64,000 nucleotides of DNA, taken from assembly GCF_019112545.1 (NCBI RefSeq), contig NW_025064896.1, forward strand, positions 861,317-925,316, in the 5' to 3' direction. Source of the DNA: Guyanagaster necrorhizus. Taxonomy: Eukaryota > Basidiomycota > Agaricomycetes > Agaricales > Physalacriaceae. The notes under the pieces are model-generated. The model did not search any database. It worked only from the letters and a program-made list of their open reading frames with translations, and was not told the DNA's origin. Shown here in pieces: positions 23,301 to 35,307 of the stretch. Made by a program: the position numbers and the translations under genes. Numbering within the stretch: the first letter of the stretch is position 1; every line of letters starts with the position of its first letter.

Positions 23301-24378
23301 ACGTCGTACGGAGCAAACGCCAACGAACCTCTCCTCGGGTTGACAGCAGAAGAGTACGGCGCACTACGAGATGAGGTGACGGACGTTATCCACGTACGTT
23401 ACAACCTCATCCTCCTTCCGTGTCGTGGTATTTACCGTGGACTGAAAACAGAACGCCTGGCCTGTGAATTTCGTGCTCAACATCGAGTCCTATGACACGC
23501 ATATCGGAGGCGCGGTGAATCTCATCAACTTGTGCCTTGAGTCTCCCTTCTCCGAGCCTGCCTCGTTCGCGTTCAGCTCGTCCGTCAGCTGTAGGCAAGG
23601 GTCCCAGGACGAGACATGTTCGGAGGGCTTTTCTCCTGCACCGTCGACGGCTGCAGGAACGGGTTACGCGCAGAGCAAGTGGGTCGTGGAGAAGCTGTGT
23701 GAGCGCGCAACGGAGAAGAGTAGGGTGCCCGTGTCGGTTCTGCGGATAGGCCAGATGGTCGGGGATTCTGTGCAGTAGGTGGTCTCGTCCTTGAGAGAAG
23801 AGCATATGTTGATTTCTTCCTTTTTAAGTGGCGTGTGGAACGAAACGGAGGCATGGCCATTGATGTTCAAGAGTGCGAATACTGTGGGCGCGCTTCCTGT
23901 GGTTGACGAACACCCTTCGTGGCTCCCTGTAGATTTCGCAGGGAAAAGTATAGCAGAGGTCGTATTGAGTACGACGAAGCCTGCCACGGCTGTGTACCAC
24001 ATCGTGAATCCCAACACGTCGGCTCATTGGAAGGATATTCTCGCTGGACTGGAAGCTTCTGGTGTGAGCTTCGAGCGTGTGGATAAGAACGAGTGGGTGG
24101 AGAGGCTAGCCAAGTCTGATGCGGATGGGAAGAAGAATCCGGTTATCAAGCTGTTGGTGAGTACCGTTGTTGGTGAGTGGTGACAGGTTGGTTGCTCACA
24201 AATTGTGCGGCAGCCTTTCTTCCGAATGAGATATGGACCATCCCATAGAGCGCCGATGGTGTTCTTGACAGAGATAACGACCAAAATCACACCTACTTTG
24301 AAACAGGCACCGGTCGTTGATAGAGAGCTTGTGGCAAAATGGGTGGCACACTGGCGAACCACCGGATTTATCAACTAA
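20369..24378 (+). CDS. NRPS-like carboxylate reductase (adenylation-thiolation-reductase)
   Basis: About 14 exons give one continuous protein. Adenylation domain: the phosphate-binding loop LHSSGST-GFPKP near 21000, HGYGH, LPLTSSNICAVL, GYAGAPLP, SIYGTTE near 21620, GRLDDTLVH and RGNSPYVAEA-IVFGAG. Thiolation domain: DLFAFGVDSLQATRIRNSF near 22680-22735, with the Ser of DSL for phosphopantetheine. Reductase domain: the NADP loop LLTGATGSLGAHI near 23130-23165, a short-chain-dehydrogenase catalytic YAQSK near 23665, RIGQMVGDSV, and a normal C-terminus (WRTTGFIN). Enzymes of this plan activate a carboxylic acid and release it as an aldehyde or alcohol; the substrate cannot be read by eye. The start ATG at 20369 precedes the conserved SITELV region; the first intron follows VLRSLT. 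No break seen. Flanked by a divergent DAL5-like carrier. Confidence 0.88.
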
Positions 24379-25372
24379 TTCTAAAGAAAAGAGAGCAAGA
24401 ATGTGTAAGATATAGAGAAGCTCTCTGTAGAGAATTGAGTATGTACCTCGTTTTGAGCTGCTCCTTCCATAGAGTGAAAATAGGTTCTCTCAACGAAGTG
24501 GAAATGCAGATCCGTCATCTTCCGATGAAGATTGCAGCGTCCGTAGTGATCCAAGCCTGAGAGACATGAAAAAGGATCACTGACAATGATGTTCCAAACA
24601 GCGAGCTAGAGACCGCACCGAGGAACGGCGTTTCTATAGCCAATTATTTGGGAGCAGTACTACCAAGGCACCAGCATATCAAAGCTAAGGATAGATAGCT
24701 CGCGAAAATGGTTCTGTGTTCAATTACCGGATAAGGATCTCTTCTGTCTTCTAAAAGGCCTCCCTGATGCGATACCAGTCCCGAACATACAGATTGAACG
24801 CATGTCTGTATATTCTTTCTTCGGCGATATATTCTTCGTCTCGATGAAATTGAGTGTTGTGGTTATCTGACGAGAGTTGAAGACGAGGTATCTACATAAC
24901 GCGAGGCAGTGGAACGAGAGCTGGAAAGACATGCAACGGCGGAGGCATTTAGATTGACTGATCCTAACGGATACCGATGAGAAGTATCTCTCGATAACTA
25001 CAGTAATACACTCACCAGCAACCTGGGACCATATGAGACTCTCAAGCTCTTACTGAGTAACTCCACAACCTCAGCATGTTCGTTATCCTCAAGCTCCTCA
25101 CGACACGTAAACTTGATTTTCATAATACCTTAGACGCGTCGGACTGGGACCACACAACGACGCTTGAACGTCTTTGGGGTCTTCGCTCTTGGAAAGATGA
25201 TGACGGCATGCATAGATGGTAGCTGAGCCAAATCCATACTGATATCGACTTGGGGTGAAATCGGGATCGGTTGGTCGAGGAGGAGGATAAAGGCTTGGCA
25301 TACATCGAAAGAAGTGCAAAATAGATAACTGATGATGAGGAATAACATGATAATAAATTAAGTGACATCAAC
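24379..25372. other. Intergenic with coding traces
   Basis: No intact gene. On plus, short stretches such as FCVQLPDKDLFCLLKGLPDA near 24715-24775 and ERELERHATAEAFRLTD near 24912-24960 look protein-like but stand in different frames with stops between them. Possibly a decayed gene of unknown family. Confidence 0.35.
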
Positions 25373-25463
25373 GGCACTATAGCCAAGTGGTTAAGGCGAC
25401 AGATTAGAATTTACATTCATCTGTTACTCTCTGAGTGCGCAGGTTCAAATCCTGCTGGTGTCG
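25373..25463 (+). tRNA. tRNA-Ser(AGA) with a 9-nt intron
   Basis: A seven-pair acceptor stem (GGCACTA with TGGTGTC) and discriminator G, D-arm GCCAAGTGGTTAAGGC, anticodon stem ACAGA/TCTGT, a long variable arm (ACTC-TCT-GAGT) as in class II tRNAs, and T-arm GCAGG-TTCAAAT-CCTGC. The anticodon AGA is at 25406-25408. A 9-nt intron, about 25410-25418, lies one base after the anticodon. tRNA-Leu is the other class II option, but the anticodon and G discriminator indicate Ser. Confidence 0.88.
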
Positions 25464-26557
25464 TTGAATGCGATATGTTAACTTTCTTTTTCCAGCTTAA
25501 ATTGTCTGAAATCCGGATTGAAGATTCCGAGCCTTCATGAACTGAAAACTGTAGGCCAACTCATAGGTCACAGTTAATGTTTCAGTGATTAGCAAATATG
25601 GAAGCTTCCTTCTTTTTGTTTTACCAATCATAGTCGTCCTTAATCGATGATCTCGAACGCTCTTCGCAACACTGGTTCTTTCATTATGTTATCCTATGAA
25701 AGTACTTAGCATTGTAGATGTGATTACTAGATGATGTCTTTTGTCAAATCCGTCTGCTTATGTTTCATATAATGTTTTTAAGATTGCTGGCAACCGACAC
25801 GACAACGTGAATACTGACATCCATCACCAACTTTGTGTCTTGCTTTTGGTCCTGACGCTGCGAGTTAGTCGACACTTACAGTCATAGAGACAAAGGATAT
25901 TGTTCAAATCAACATATATGATATAAGTTTGCTCTGAAATTTGCCTAAGCCTGCAAGGAAATTCAGAACGAAGGAAAATCGGTGTCAGAGTGAAAGAACC
26001 AATGTTCGGGCCTGTCTCAGTGATAGCAGCAACTGGACAATCATTGACCTTATTGCGCAAATAAACGGGAAGGGCATCGGTGCTAGGGACCCTGGCTCCA
26101 AGATGGACCGAGATGCAGGCGAGGGAGCACGGCCAGAGTGCAGGATATCAATAATATGGCCAATCGACTCCTCGGGTGATAAAAAAATGAATCCCGGTTC
26201 TGAACCCAAGAAAACATGCACCTTCAGACGATAGCCCCGCAGTCTCGGTAACTGCAGCATTAGGCATTATTCAAGGTAAACCTGATTCAAGTCATTGCCG
26301 AGAATAAGCGTATTGAAGAGGACTTAAACAGGGGAACCCTCGAGAAGTGATAGCGGTTTCATTTCAGAGCGCACTTCACTACACAGCGCAGCGTTCCCTC
26401 CAATGATACACGCATGTTAGTCAATGATACGCGCCAGAGGTCCACCGTGCATACAGGCTAATGCACATGGGAAAAGAGACAACTAGAAGGTACAGATGGG
26501 AAGCAAGATGTCCACAAAAAACGTGTTTCGGGGTACGGATCGTGCATATAATGAGAT
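25464..26557. other. Intergenic left of FunK1 copy A
   Basis: No gene recognised; short frames on both strands between 25824 and 26705 lack domains. The sequence shared with the inverted copy starts near 26558. Confidence 0.4.
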
Positions 26558-29225
26558 CAATATCTTCCAAGGACAAGTCTTCGTTAACCGAACAAACGTC
26601 AGAAAAGGAAGAACAATGGGCCGCGGTACTCAGTAATTCCAAGTCGAATTGCCTATGGAATTTGATACAGCCGTGAACAACAAAAAAAGAACCAGAAGAA
26701 CGCAATTCAACGCCACACGGTCATAACATATACACCGAAATTTGTAGAAGAGATCTCATTTCATTGGTCGATGTGCCGATGATGAACAGCGTTGAAAAGA
26801 CAAGGCCAGAAAATTTTCTACAGTCTTACCTCTGCTCAACAAATTATGGACGTATCTTGGGCAGCACTGTGATCGTAACAAGTATCTGATTCATCGTTCA
26901 ATGTTTGGAGGCGAAATACCAACGGAAGAAGACATTGCAAATTGCACCGCCAAAGAAGGACGCGGGCGTGTGTTGCCACACGACCACGTGCCTTCGACAG
27001 GTTCACTTTGATCGACCATTGTCCTTTTCTGCACAGATAAATACTGCGTCAAAATGGTTGTCGCTGCATTCTTTCTCGGTGCTATGTCAGTTTCTGACCT
27101 TACTGGTGCTCGTTCTCCGTCTCTGGATGACCCTAACCCCTCGTCTAATGTCCCCTTCACGCCCAAGAATGGTGCACCATCCACTTCTGCTAACGACCAC
27201 GAAACCAAACCAAAGACGACCCCGTACAATTTCGGCGCTGGGAGCCACCGCGCTTTCCATATGAAGTACGAGCGAAAGGACTACGACAACTTCATCAGGG
27301 AGGACCTTGAATCCCGCGTATTCATTCCCTCCGATGACTTTCTTCGTGTCATCCTTCACCTTCCCCGGGATTGGAGACAGGATTCCACCATTTCTGCTCT
27401 CATTAATAAGGTGAAAGCAGATGAACAGTGGAAGGCACTGTGGAATGACTACAAGGCCGAATGCAGGACCAAGGACGAAACGAATTTGTATCACCCGCAC
27501 AACAGTTTGTGCAATAGGGCGCTCGCTTTGATCAAGGACAGCACACGCTCGGGCCCTGATATTGGTTTCTACCGACAGGACCCTCAGCCTGTCAAAGGGA
27601 GCAACGCCGACCTTAAACCGGATGCGATTACTCTCCTGCTGTCTCTATTCAACAGCTCCCAGAACAACATCGAAGACATCAAAACCGGAGGCCCGAAGAA
27701 CAATATCGGGTGGCCGCAGCTTTTGCAGTGGCTTGAATTCAAATTAAGCTTTACTACCCTGGATAATGGTCGATACGCCACTCGAGTCCTCACAGCAGGT
27801 AAGTTTTTGTGCTCTTTGATGTATATAATTTTGCTGACGCGTTACTTATCAGACAAGAAGGATCCGATGGGAAAGCCTTCTCGTCAGAAGCCATATATGC
27901 TCCCTGGAGATCCGGAGGGTGTCGGTGTGGTGGCGGGACAGAAACGTAAATCCGACGTAGCCCCGCGAGACTCGCGATCTGGAAAAAAGGTTTCCCGGGC
28001 ATCGAAGAAGCAAGATGCTGCTGCAAGGAGCCGAATGCAGGAGGAGACCGAGTCTGAGCGTCTGCGCGAAATATGGAAAGGCAAGGACGATAAGAACAAG
28101 GAGGACCCCCGACTACAGTGTGCGCGCTACGCGATGGAGGTGTTGTCTAGTGCTGGGTTCAGGACGCACAGCATCGGTGCCTTGATTGGCGGTACTCACC
28201 TTCAGATGCTCTACTATGATCGCTCCTCAATCATCGTATCGCAAGAAATCGACATGGATAATGATCCAGATTCTTTCATTGCTATGCTGATCGGATTGCA
28301 CGGGCTCACACTCGAAAAGAACGGCATCCACAGTATCATTGAAGACCCGTTCCTTAGCGACTACGCAGAATACACAAAGGAGCATCAGGACGACACCGCG
28401 ACGCTGTTCGAAGGGAGGAAGCTGACGCTAAAGAAGTCAGACGGTACTCCCGTGGTCTTGACGCTTGGAAAGATCATCTTCCGACAGCCTGGGATTATTG
28501 GCCGGGATACGTGCGTCGTCGAGGCGACGGCTGAGGGTTACGAAGAGTGGAAGGGGATGGAGACGATCGTCAAAATTAGCTGGCAAGCTAAATCGCGTCC
28601 CTCGGAGAAGGATTTCATGAACGACGTGAAGAACGCGGTGGACAAGATGTCCAAAGACGGTGCACCACATCATTGGGTCGCCAACCATCTTCCCAATATT
28701 CTATTGTCCCAGGACTTCGAGATGGCGGAAGATTCGCCACAGGCGAGACTCAAGGAGTACTTTGACGCTGTCAGCTATGCAGATGGAGGTTCATTTAATT
28801 ATGAGGAGCGGGTGTGCCGTATCATGGTGCAGGAGAGGCTTTATTCAATTACGAGTCTCCGCGAGCCTCGCCAGTATGCTCAAGGAATATTTGATATATT
28901 ACAAGGTCTGTCTTTCCTACCATCTGATATCATCCAGCTCGTTAAACTCGACATGCTTGTAGTCCACAAATGGGTATATGACCACGCGAAAATCATCCAC
29001 CGGGATATCAGCATGACGAACCTTATGTGGCGGAAGAGGAACGGCGTCATTTGCGGGGTGTTGAACGACTTCGATTTGTCTTCCTACCGTGATCGTGAAA
29101 GTGCGTCGGCTCTACGTCGTACGGGAACGGGACCGTACTATGCATGCGATCTCCTCGAAGACAATCCTCCCGTTCATATTTATCGCCACGACGTTGAATC
29201 TATGTTCAACGTCCTTGTCCTTCTT
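26558..29225 (+). repeat. Long inverted repeat, left copy (FunK1 A)
   Basis: Nearly identical, in opposite orientation, to about 45355-47983. Shared sequence begins about 500 bases before the FunK1 start codon and continues through roughly 720 codons, with only scattered substitutions. After about 29225 the copies are still related but clearly less similar. Confidence 0.85.
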
Positions 29226-29702
29226 TTCTGCCGTTACAAGATTCAGGAGACTCCAGCTCTAGAAGGCAAAGACCAGCTTGTGCATGTACACGTCCTTCCG
29301 TTCGAGAGCTGGTATGATATGTCGTACTCACAACTTTACAAGGAGAAGTTTCAATTCTTCAATGCGCCGACGAAAAACCTCGACAAGCTTCTCCCAGTTT
29401 CTATCAGCTTCTCTGATTTCAAACCCTGGCTCAGTATGTGCTATCATCTGATCAAGCAAGGCTTTTCCGACAGAAACCATTACCTCTCGCCTGGGTACAG
29501 CAGTCCAAATGATCTGTTTGCTCAATTCAAATCTCCCAGAATATCAGAATCAGCAGCCACGGTCCCCAAAAAGTTCGACGACGCAACCCTAGGAGGTTTT
29601 GTTGACTATTCGACATTCTTTACGGTGATGCGCACATTTGCGGCCCAACCTCTAATCATCAAATATGATCCAAATGTGACGAAAGCAGAGTCTCAGATTT
29701 GA
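27054..29702 (+). CDS. FunK1-type protein kinase, copy A
   Basis: One long frame of 882 codons that probably contains two in-frame introns: 27800-27853 (GTAAGT...TATCAG, 54 nt) and 28905-28961 (GTCTGT...TTGTAG, 57 nt), so the real protein would be shorter. The C-terminal half is a FunK1 kinase domain: a regulatory strand region (GRKLTLKKSDGTPVVLTLG), ATP-lobe lysine near ETIVKISWQAKSRP, catalytic HRDISMTN near 29000, DFDLSS (in the place of DFG) near 29070, RTGTGPYYACDLL and the YRHDVES motif. These kinases are greatly expanded in mushroom-forming fungi, and their roles are mostly unknown. The N-terminus starts with a short hydrophobic stretch. The last 160 codons differ from copy B. Confidence 0.85.
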   Translation: MVVAAFFLGAMSVSDLTGARSPSLDDPNPSSNVPFTPKNGAPSTSANDHETKPKTTPYNFGAGSHRAFHMKYERKDYDNFIREDLESRVFIPSDDFLRVILHLPRDWRQDSTISALINKVKADEQWKALWNDYKAECRTKDETNLYHPHNSLCNRALALIKDSTRSGPDIGFYRQDPQPVKGSNADLKPDAITLLLSLFNSSQNNIEDIKTGGPKNNIGWPQLLQWLEFKLSFTTLDNGRYATRVLTAGKFLCSLMYIILLTRYLSDKKDPMGKPSRQKPYMLPGDPEGVGVVAGQKRKSDVAPRDSRSGKKVSRASKKQDAAARSRMQEETESERLREIWKGKDDKNKEDPRLQCARYAMEVLSSAGFRTHSIGALIGGTHLQMLYYDRSSIIVSQEIDMDNDPDSFIAMLIGLHGLTLEKNGIHSIIEDPFLSDYAEYTKEHQDDTATLFEGRKLTLKKSDGTPVVLTLGKIIFRQPGIIGRDTCVVEATAEGYEEWKGMETIVKISWQAKSRPSEKDFMNDVKNAVDKMSKDGAPHHWVANHLPNILLSQDFEMAEDSPQARLKEYFDAVSYADGGSFNYEERVCRIMVQERLYSITSLREPRQYAQGIFDILQGLSFLPSDIIQLVKLDMLVVHKWVYDHAKIIHRDISMTNLMWRKRNGVICGVLNDFDLSSYRDRESASALRRTGTGPYYACDLLEDNPPVHIYRHDVESMFNVLVLLFCRYKIQETPALEGKDQLVHVHVLPFESWYDMSYSQLYKEKFQFFNAPTKNLDKLLPVSISFSDFKPWLSMCYHLIKQGFSDRNHYLSPGYSSPNDLFAQFKSPRISESAATVPKKFDDATLGGFVDYSTFFTVMRTFAAQPLIIKYDPNVTKAESQI

Positions 29703-30389
29703 CGCTGCGAGGGATCTTGAAGAGAAGATGTAGGATTTTGGTCGCGACGAGCAGCAAGTGGCAAGTGCTAACTAGTACAGTGTTATGTATAATAATGTCT
29801 CCCCAGTCAGACCAGGGCAACCAGTAGTAACAATTTGAAAGAATCCCACACCAAAGGAAGAAGTAAAAGCTGCAGATGATAGGAGCTGTTTCGATTGCCA
29901 ACCAACTTCACCTCGTTAGGCCATGATGCCACTTAGAGATCCTGCTACTCCTGTTGAACCATCCTTTAAAGCGAAAGAAGTGCTTGAGCGGCCAAGAGTA
30001 CGAATGCATTTTGTCCATTTACACTCATCTCTAATGCATCCATAGAGATGGACTGGTTCTGGGAAGAAGACGAATGCTTTAAAAACACTTCCAAGTAAAT
30101 ACGTAGTCACTGATCTGACCTGCTACCCGCCTCTCTTCCAATACGGGTTTGGCCCCACTTATCAGCGGCTCCTCGACTATGCGCTTCAGCACAACCTCGT
30201 GGAGGTACCAGAAAACCGGGAGAATGAAGATCCTCAAGACATCAGAGGGGGACTCATTATATACGCCTTAATTGGTGTAATGCAATATTTCCAACGTGTC
30301 TGTCGCCTACCACTCACATTCCTGAATCCTATCCTGCTGGACTACACTGCTACCTGAGGACATGTATGATTTATCGTATCTAAACACGA
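29703..30389. other. Intergenic
   Basis: 3' flank of FunK1 A, including a stretch around 29765-29785 (GTGCTAACTAGTACAGTG) that recurs near 36845 after the FunK1 fragment, so it is family 3'-flanking sequence. No gene seen. Confidence 0.4.
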
Positions 30390-30870
30390 TTGCCACATCC
30401 ACATCTTCACGCATTCACTGGTCAATCTCCCAAATTGACACCGCCCGCCAGTCAAATCATGTTGGAAAATACAGCAAAGCACAGTTCGGAGCGATCTTCC
30501 AGAAATTGGAGTCAACCGTTCTTCCCTCAGTATCTCTCACCCGACGTTCCCAAAGTCCGCATACGATGCATGCACCCCGACTGCGACGCCGAGCTAGACT
30601 CTCTCAATGCTACCCAGAAACCACTGCGTCCCCATGCCGCCTTTTGTTTGGTGCCCTTGCTTTGGATGCGATGTAGTCACGCAGATGCCTGACTATCTGA
30701 GAATGCACTTTAAGGAGACAGAGCATCTCCCTGAGATGACATTCCAGTGTAATCAGTGTGGGGGAGACGCGATTAGTTGAACAAGCATGCGATGAAAGGG
30801 AAATGTAGTAGAGATGACAAAGGCTCGTTCAAGGAGGAAGAGGAGTTTTAAGACTGTGATTATTCTGCCA
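30390..30870 (+). pseudogene. C2H2 zinc-finger gene fragment, broken
   Basis: Traces of three fingers in the same order as the intact regulator at 14977-16104: IRCMHPDCDAELDSLNA near 30560-30610, a second unit PCFGCDVVTQMPDYLRMHF near 30655-30712, and a third FQCNQCGGDAIS near 30742-30778 that continues in another frame as LNKHAMKGKC. At least two frame changes and an internal stop separate the units, and the acidic N-terminal half is missing. A decayed duplicate. Confidence 0.55.
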
Positions 30871-31700
30871 TGGACCGTTGAACTTTGTAAAATGTTGCTA
30901 TTCTCCGGTGGGTGTGAAAAACAACATGAAACTGACACTTGTTTCGTCAAAGTGAAGCTGTCCAATGGCCTATCGTCAGCGCCTCCACTCCTGCCTGAAG
31001 ATCCTAGAATGAGCCGGTTTTCATCCTGTATCTCCATGCATGCGGGTCGGCCATCTCTGGCAAGTGATGAGGGAGCAGGGGAACAGATTTGCATCAGAGC
31101 AGGAGCCATTGGAACGAAAGTTAATGACAATGTTTACGCCTAAAAGAGAGGAAACAGACACTAGGTATCATTACGAGCTTCGCAAAAGCATTTTGAAGAC
31201 GTTTCTGGCTCAAATAGCGGGCGCACAATCGTCTTCATAAAGTCAGTCTCGCATTCATGTTAGTTAGTGCTCTACAAGATACGCAATACATCCTTTAACC
31301 GAGTGTCATGCTACGCCATTGGCCAGTCCATAAATGCGCCCTGCATGAATCAAAAGAAACTTATGTTTCCTGAATCCACTGCAGCGACGACTACGGTTTT
31401 CTTCCCTGCCCTAAGCGTGACAAAGAGATTTAGTCGGCGCGCAGGTGGTCCCAGGTTGTGATGTAGGAAGGGCAGAACTGCTCGCCACCAGGAGAGGGGT
31501 AGGTGCTGGACGAGATGGAGGTGACCTTTTTGGCAAAGGTATAGGCAATTCGGGTTATCATCCATGCTGAGGAGAGGCTGAAAAAAAAACAAACCATAAT
31601 TTTTATCATGATAGAGCCAACGGCTTATACCAGAGGTTTCCACCAGTTGAAGGTAGATGTGAAGAGTTTGAGTATCCAGCTGGAGAGAGTTGACCGGATT
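30871..31700. other. Intergenic, no gene recognised
   Basis: Short frames without domains occur on both strands (for example 30753-31130 minus and 31350-31643 minus). I cannot support a gene. Confidence 0.35.
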
Positions 31701-31942
31701 TGCTCAAAAATAGAAGATCTTGGCTGTCCAAGTTGGCCCATCTTCACAAAAGGTGCTGCCGCCGGATATTCTGACGTAGGTGGTACGGTCCTAGTGACAA
31801 CGTATCCCAGTTGCCTGAGGTAGGAGTAAACCTACGATAGATCAGATCAGACAATAGGGCAGAATCAGTTTATGGACCTGATATTTCTCCAGGGTAACAT
31901 CCTCTGTCCCAATCATTTCAGCGTATGCCTAATGGACACTCA

Positions 31943-32548
31943 TTAGGGCTCCAGAAACGTCTTCCATTCCAGACAGGTCAATGTCAATCTCCTTCCAGCA
32001 GAAAAGGGAACCCGCTCAATCAGATAAATAGCCTCTTCTGAGAGTAACTCCATACGTTTTTGTAGGCCTTTCTTTGCCATCCACCGGACGTGACGCAGAA
32101 TGACCCATACTTGAAAAGTGGGTTCCTCGGGCAACATGTACGGAGACACGTGCCAGGGATGGATGCCAAATCCTATAGCTTACTGTGAGAATGGTCAGCC
32201 AAGGAGATGGACAGAAAAATGTGTGACTCACCTGGAGATCGTCCGGGTCGCTCAACGCATCAAACATCGCATTTCGTGACCATTGCAAAATATGTTGCTG
32301 TAACCCACTCTCACCACCGGCAGCAGGTTCATGTTCTTTTTCACCGCGCTCGGGGATGACGGGGCGAGAAATTCCTGTCCTTGGATGCCGTTCAGCACAG
32401 ACACTGTGTTACTGAGAATGAAGATGATGGACTTCAACTTGGTCCAGTCGAGGCCTTCATCCTCGTCTTCAGATGACTGTTCATGGGGATTATCATCGAG
32501 CTTTGGTGGAGGAGCTTCAGAACTAGGTTGCTCGAGTATGTCATCCAT
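31943..32548 (-). CDS. Possible unknown protein, several exons
   Basis: Minus-strand pieces look coding: an acidic start MDDILEQPSSEAPPPKLDD with SSEDEDEGLDWTKLK at 32548-32400, a stretch reading GESGLQQHILQWSRNAM then FDALSDPDDLQ before a GTGAGT donor near 32230, and a third exon with WVILRHVRWMAKKGLQKRM around 32000-32130. The first two lie in different frames, so either an intron or a frameshift separates them. The family is unknown; it may be a decayed gene. Confidence 0.35.
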
Positions 32549-32989
32549 TACACAAAGCAGTTGACACTATGTAAAAGAGTTAATTCTAATGACCTCTCTT
32601 CATGTGGATCATTGGGTCTGGTTTACAAGACTAGTTATTCATTAACATCATCTACTTATCATGTCGACGTAAACTACAAATCGAATACATACCCTCTGTT
32701 TTTTAAAAAAAATTGGGACAGAAATCCTCTAAGAAAGTGATGCAAATTCATAGGACCTAATAGTATACACAGTTAGCTATCTCGTAGACTATAGGTATCA
32801 ATCAGTAAGGTAAACGTAGTAGCATAGGCAAATACTCACCCTCACACAGCGTATCAATAAGTGGAAACGTGGTGAGGGTGCTCGATAGTTCGTATTCAAT
32901 ATATAATGTCCACCCCGACATAAAAGGGTATTGAGCTCGGCCGGCGGGATACGACGGAGCTCCTGCTTGGTAATCTAACAAAATCCCTC
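32549..32989. other. Intergenic
   Basis: AT-rich, no gene seen. It holds the 3' flank of the nucleoside transporter and the 5' flank of the uncertain gene at 31943-32548. Confidence 0.4.
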
Positions 32990-35307
32990 TCATACAAGCA
33001 TTCCGCTAGAGTGACCATCAGTACTCGAACCATATGGACAGTGGACAGCACATACGCAATACTAGCTGTCTGGAGTGTAGAGAAAAATCCACAAATCATC
33101 GCTGAGACTGCAATGCGAGCAATAACCTTGTTCTTAGAAGGTGCCAGTGCGCCGAGCACACCAATCTGGATACCGAGAGAGCCAAGATTGGCAAACCCAC
33201 AAAGCGCGTACGAAGCAATTGTATATCCTCGCTGCGAAAGTGCATTATCACTAGCCATCAATGTTTGGAGCTTCTCGTATGCAGAGAACTCATTTGCGAC
33301 CAATTTTGTCGCAAGCAACTGGGAAACTTGAAGGATCTCGTCGCGGGGAACACCCAAGAAGAATGTGACAGGGTAGAATATGTAACCAATAATGAGTTGG
33401 AGAGTCAATTGGTCGATTCCAAATCCGTGACCGATCCACGTGAGAAGGCCGTTGATACTACAAGAGTGGACATGTTTAGGACGCCATATATATAATGTAG
33501 ATTGTAGACGTACGCAGATACCAGAGATAGGACGGTAAGAACGTTAGTCCTTGGAGAAAGCCGTCAGGATATGTCTTTCTCGATAAGAAGATCTAGATGA
33601 AGAAGCTCACAGAATCTGGCCGGCGACTATGAGACCGAAAACAGCGCCCTGACTAAATGCATGAAGGGCGTTGCTCTGTGACACGATGAGCACAAACCAA
33701 GCAGATGTCATAATACATACCGGCGCATTCTCCTGGCTTTCGCCGCGATCAATGACAATGTTACCGCGAGTAACGGGCTCCTCGTGCTCCGGCATTCGAA
33801 TCTTACTTATGGCAATGGATGCTGGGATACTCATCACAGAAGACGTCACTAAATTCTCCGGTGGGACCCCCAAGAAGATGTAAGCGGACATAACAGACCC
33901 AGCAATCGTTGCGAATCCAGAAGTCATTGTCAAGTCTGTTTCAGCATAGGATCAACGCGGGGAAAGAAGGAGAAAGTAAAGGACTCACGCAGCTCCGAAT
34001 CCGTCATGACTAGATAGATATACGAAAATACGTTAGACAGACCAGACGATCTGCAATTAATCACGTACGGTCAACGTATGGTCTAACCAAACAAGCAGAC
34101 TCCCCCTGACCAATCCATGGAGATGAAGCGGCCACAACTGCCTCAGCACCGGACACGTCCAATAATTTGAAGAAGAACCAGGCGCTGAGTAGAGAAGTGG
34201 AGTAGTTAGATTGACTGAAAGTAAAGACAAAGACACGATACATACAAGTTTTTAAGTATCCATTGCATTACCCCAAGGTAGTACATCATTTGCACAAATG
34301 CAACGAAAAAGATAATCGCGGCGAGCTGAACGTTAGATGAGTCAAAAACAACGTGAACTTGGACAACTTGGTCGTACGGTGTTCACGAAGAACCAACTTT
34401 TCGCTACAGTGTCAGCATCAAAGAAGAAGGTTGCACCAGCTTTGGATTGGCTGAGAAAATCAGCAGCCAGAGTCGCGATCCAGTTGAAGATCGAGAATCC
34501 GGCTCCACTCTTGAGCACAAAGAGAGCGATAGCCTGTTGCATGAACAAACCAACGATAACGGTAGGCCTGCACAGTAATGTAAGTAAAAGATATATATAA
34601 TGACCCAGCACCTACCAGGGAATTGTGGAACGCGACTTTGACGAAAGCACAAAGCCGCATTGGAAGATGAACAATCCGAGGACAGAAATTGCACGATCGC
34701 CATAGTTGGAACCCTGGATTTTTCGTCAATGACCAATATACTGAAGGCCGGCTTAATCTCACATTCTCGAGTTTGAAACCAAAAGCAGAACCGAAGACAA
34801 TGCCGAGGAGACACAACCAACCGATTGTCAGTCGTAAACCGCGGTTCAACCCGTACCATGGTTCTTGGATGAATGGCATCCATATTGCGCCGACAGGCTT
34901 CGATACAACACGGTTGGGAATAAACCGGAAAGCGATGACGAAGAGAAAGAACCAAGCAAAGAGTGTTTGGACAATCCTAAGCCCGGTCTCTAAAGAAACT
35001 GGATATTAAAGAGGGGAAGCACTTACCAGCGATGGCGTGTGGCTTCCAACACCGTAGCACTTATCCACCACCCCAAGATGACAATTGCAACCGCTCCTAG
35101 GATGGATGGGCGGAACCTCTGATAGAGAGTGGTAGTCTCATCTTCCTCCTTCTCCTTGGACATGGCAACCTCAGGATCTTTAGCAGCATGAAGCTTTTTC
35201 TCGTCGGAGGACATAGACGAGCTCGTTGTGTTGCGTATGGGGGTCTGATCTGAAGTGATCAAGGATGATTCATAGGGATGGACCTCGGTCGTCTGAGTGT
35301 CGGCCAT
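32990..35307 (-). CDS. Concentrative nucleoside transporter (CNT family)
   Basis: About ten exons on minus. After a hydrophilic leader (start MADTQTTEV; a second in-frame ATG at 35340 would add 11 residues) come many hydrophobic segments: [38 protein letters not shown], the pore-region stretch [20 protein letters not shown] and [21 protein letters not shown] part, [90 protein letters not shown] and a terminus TASIAGMLV. The [15 protein letters not shown] and ATKLVANEF motifs are diagnostic of CNT carriers, which import nucleosides with H+ or Na+ at the plasma membrane. The frame looks intact. It lies between FunK1 A and the FunK1 fragment. Confidence 0.87.

Noticed and set aside
27800..27853. 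Hydrophobic insert in the FunK1 frame that could be a membrane segment
   Set aside because: It begins GTAAGT, ends CAG, is 54 nt long and interrupts a charged region, so an in-frame intron is the better reading. The same holds for 28905-28961.
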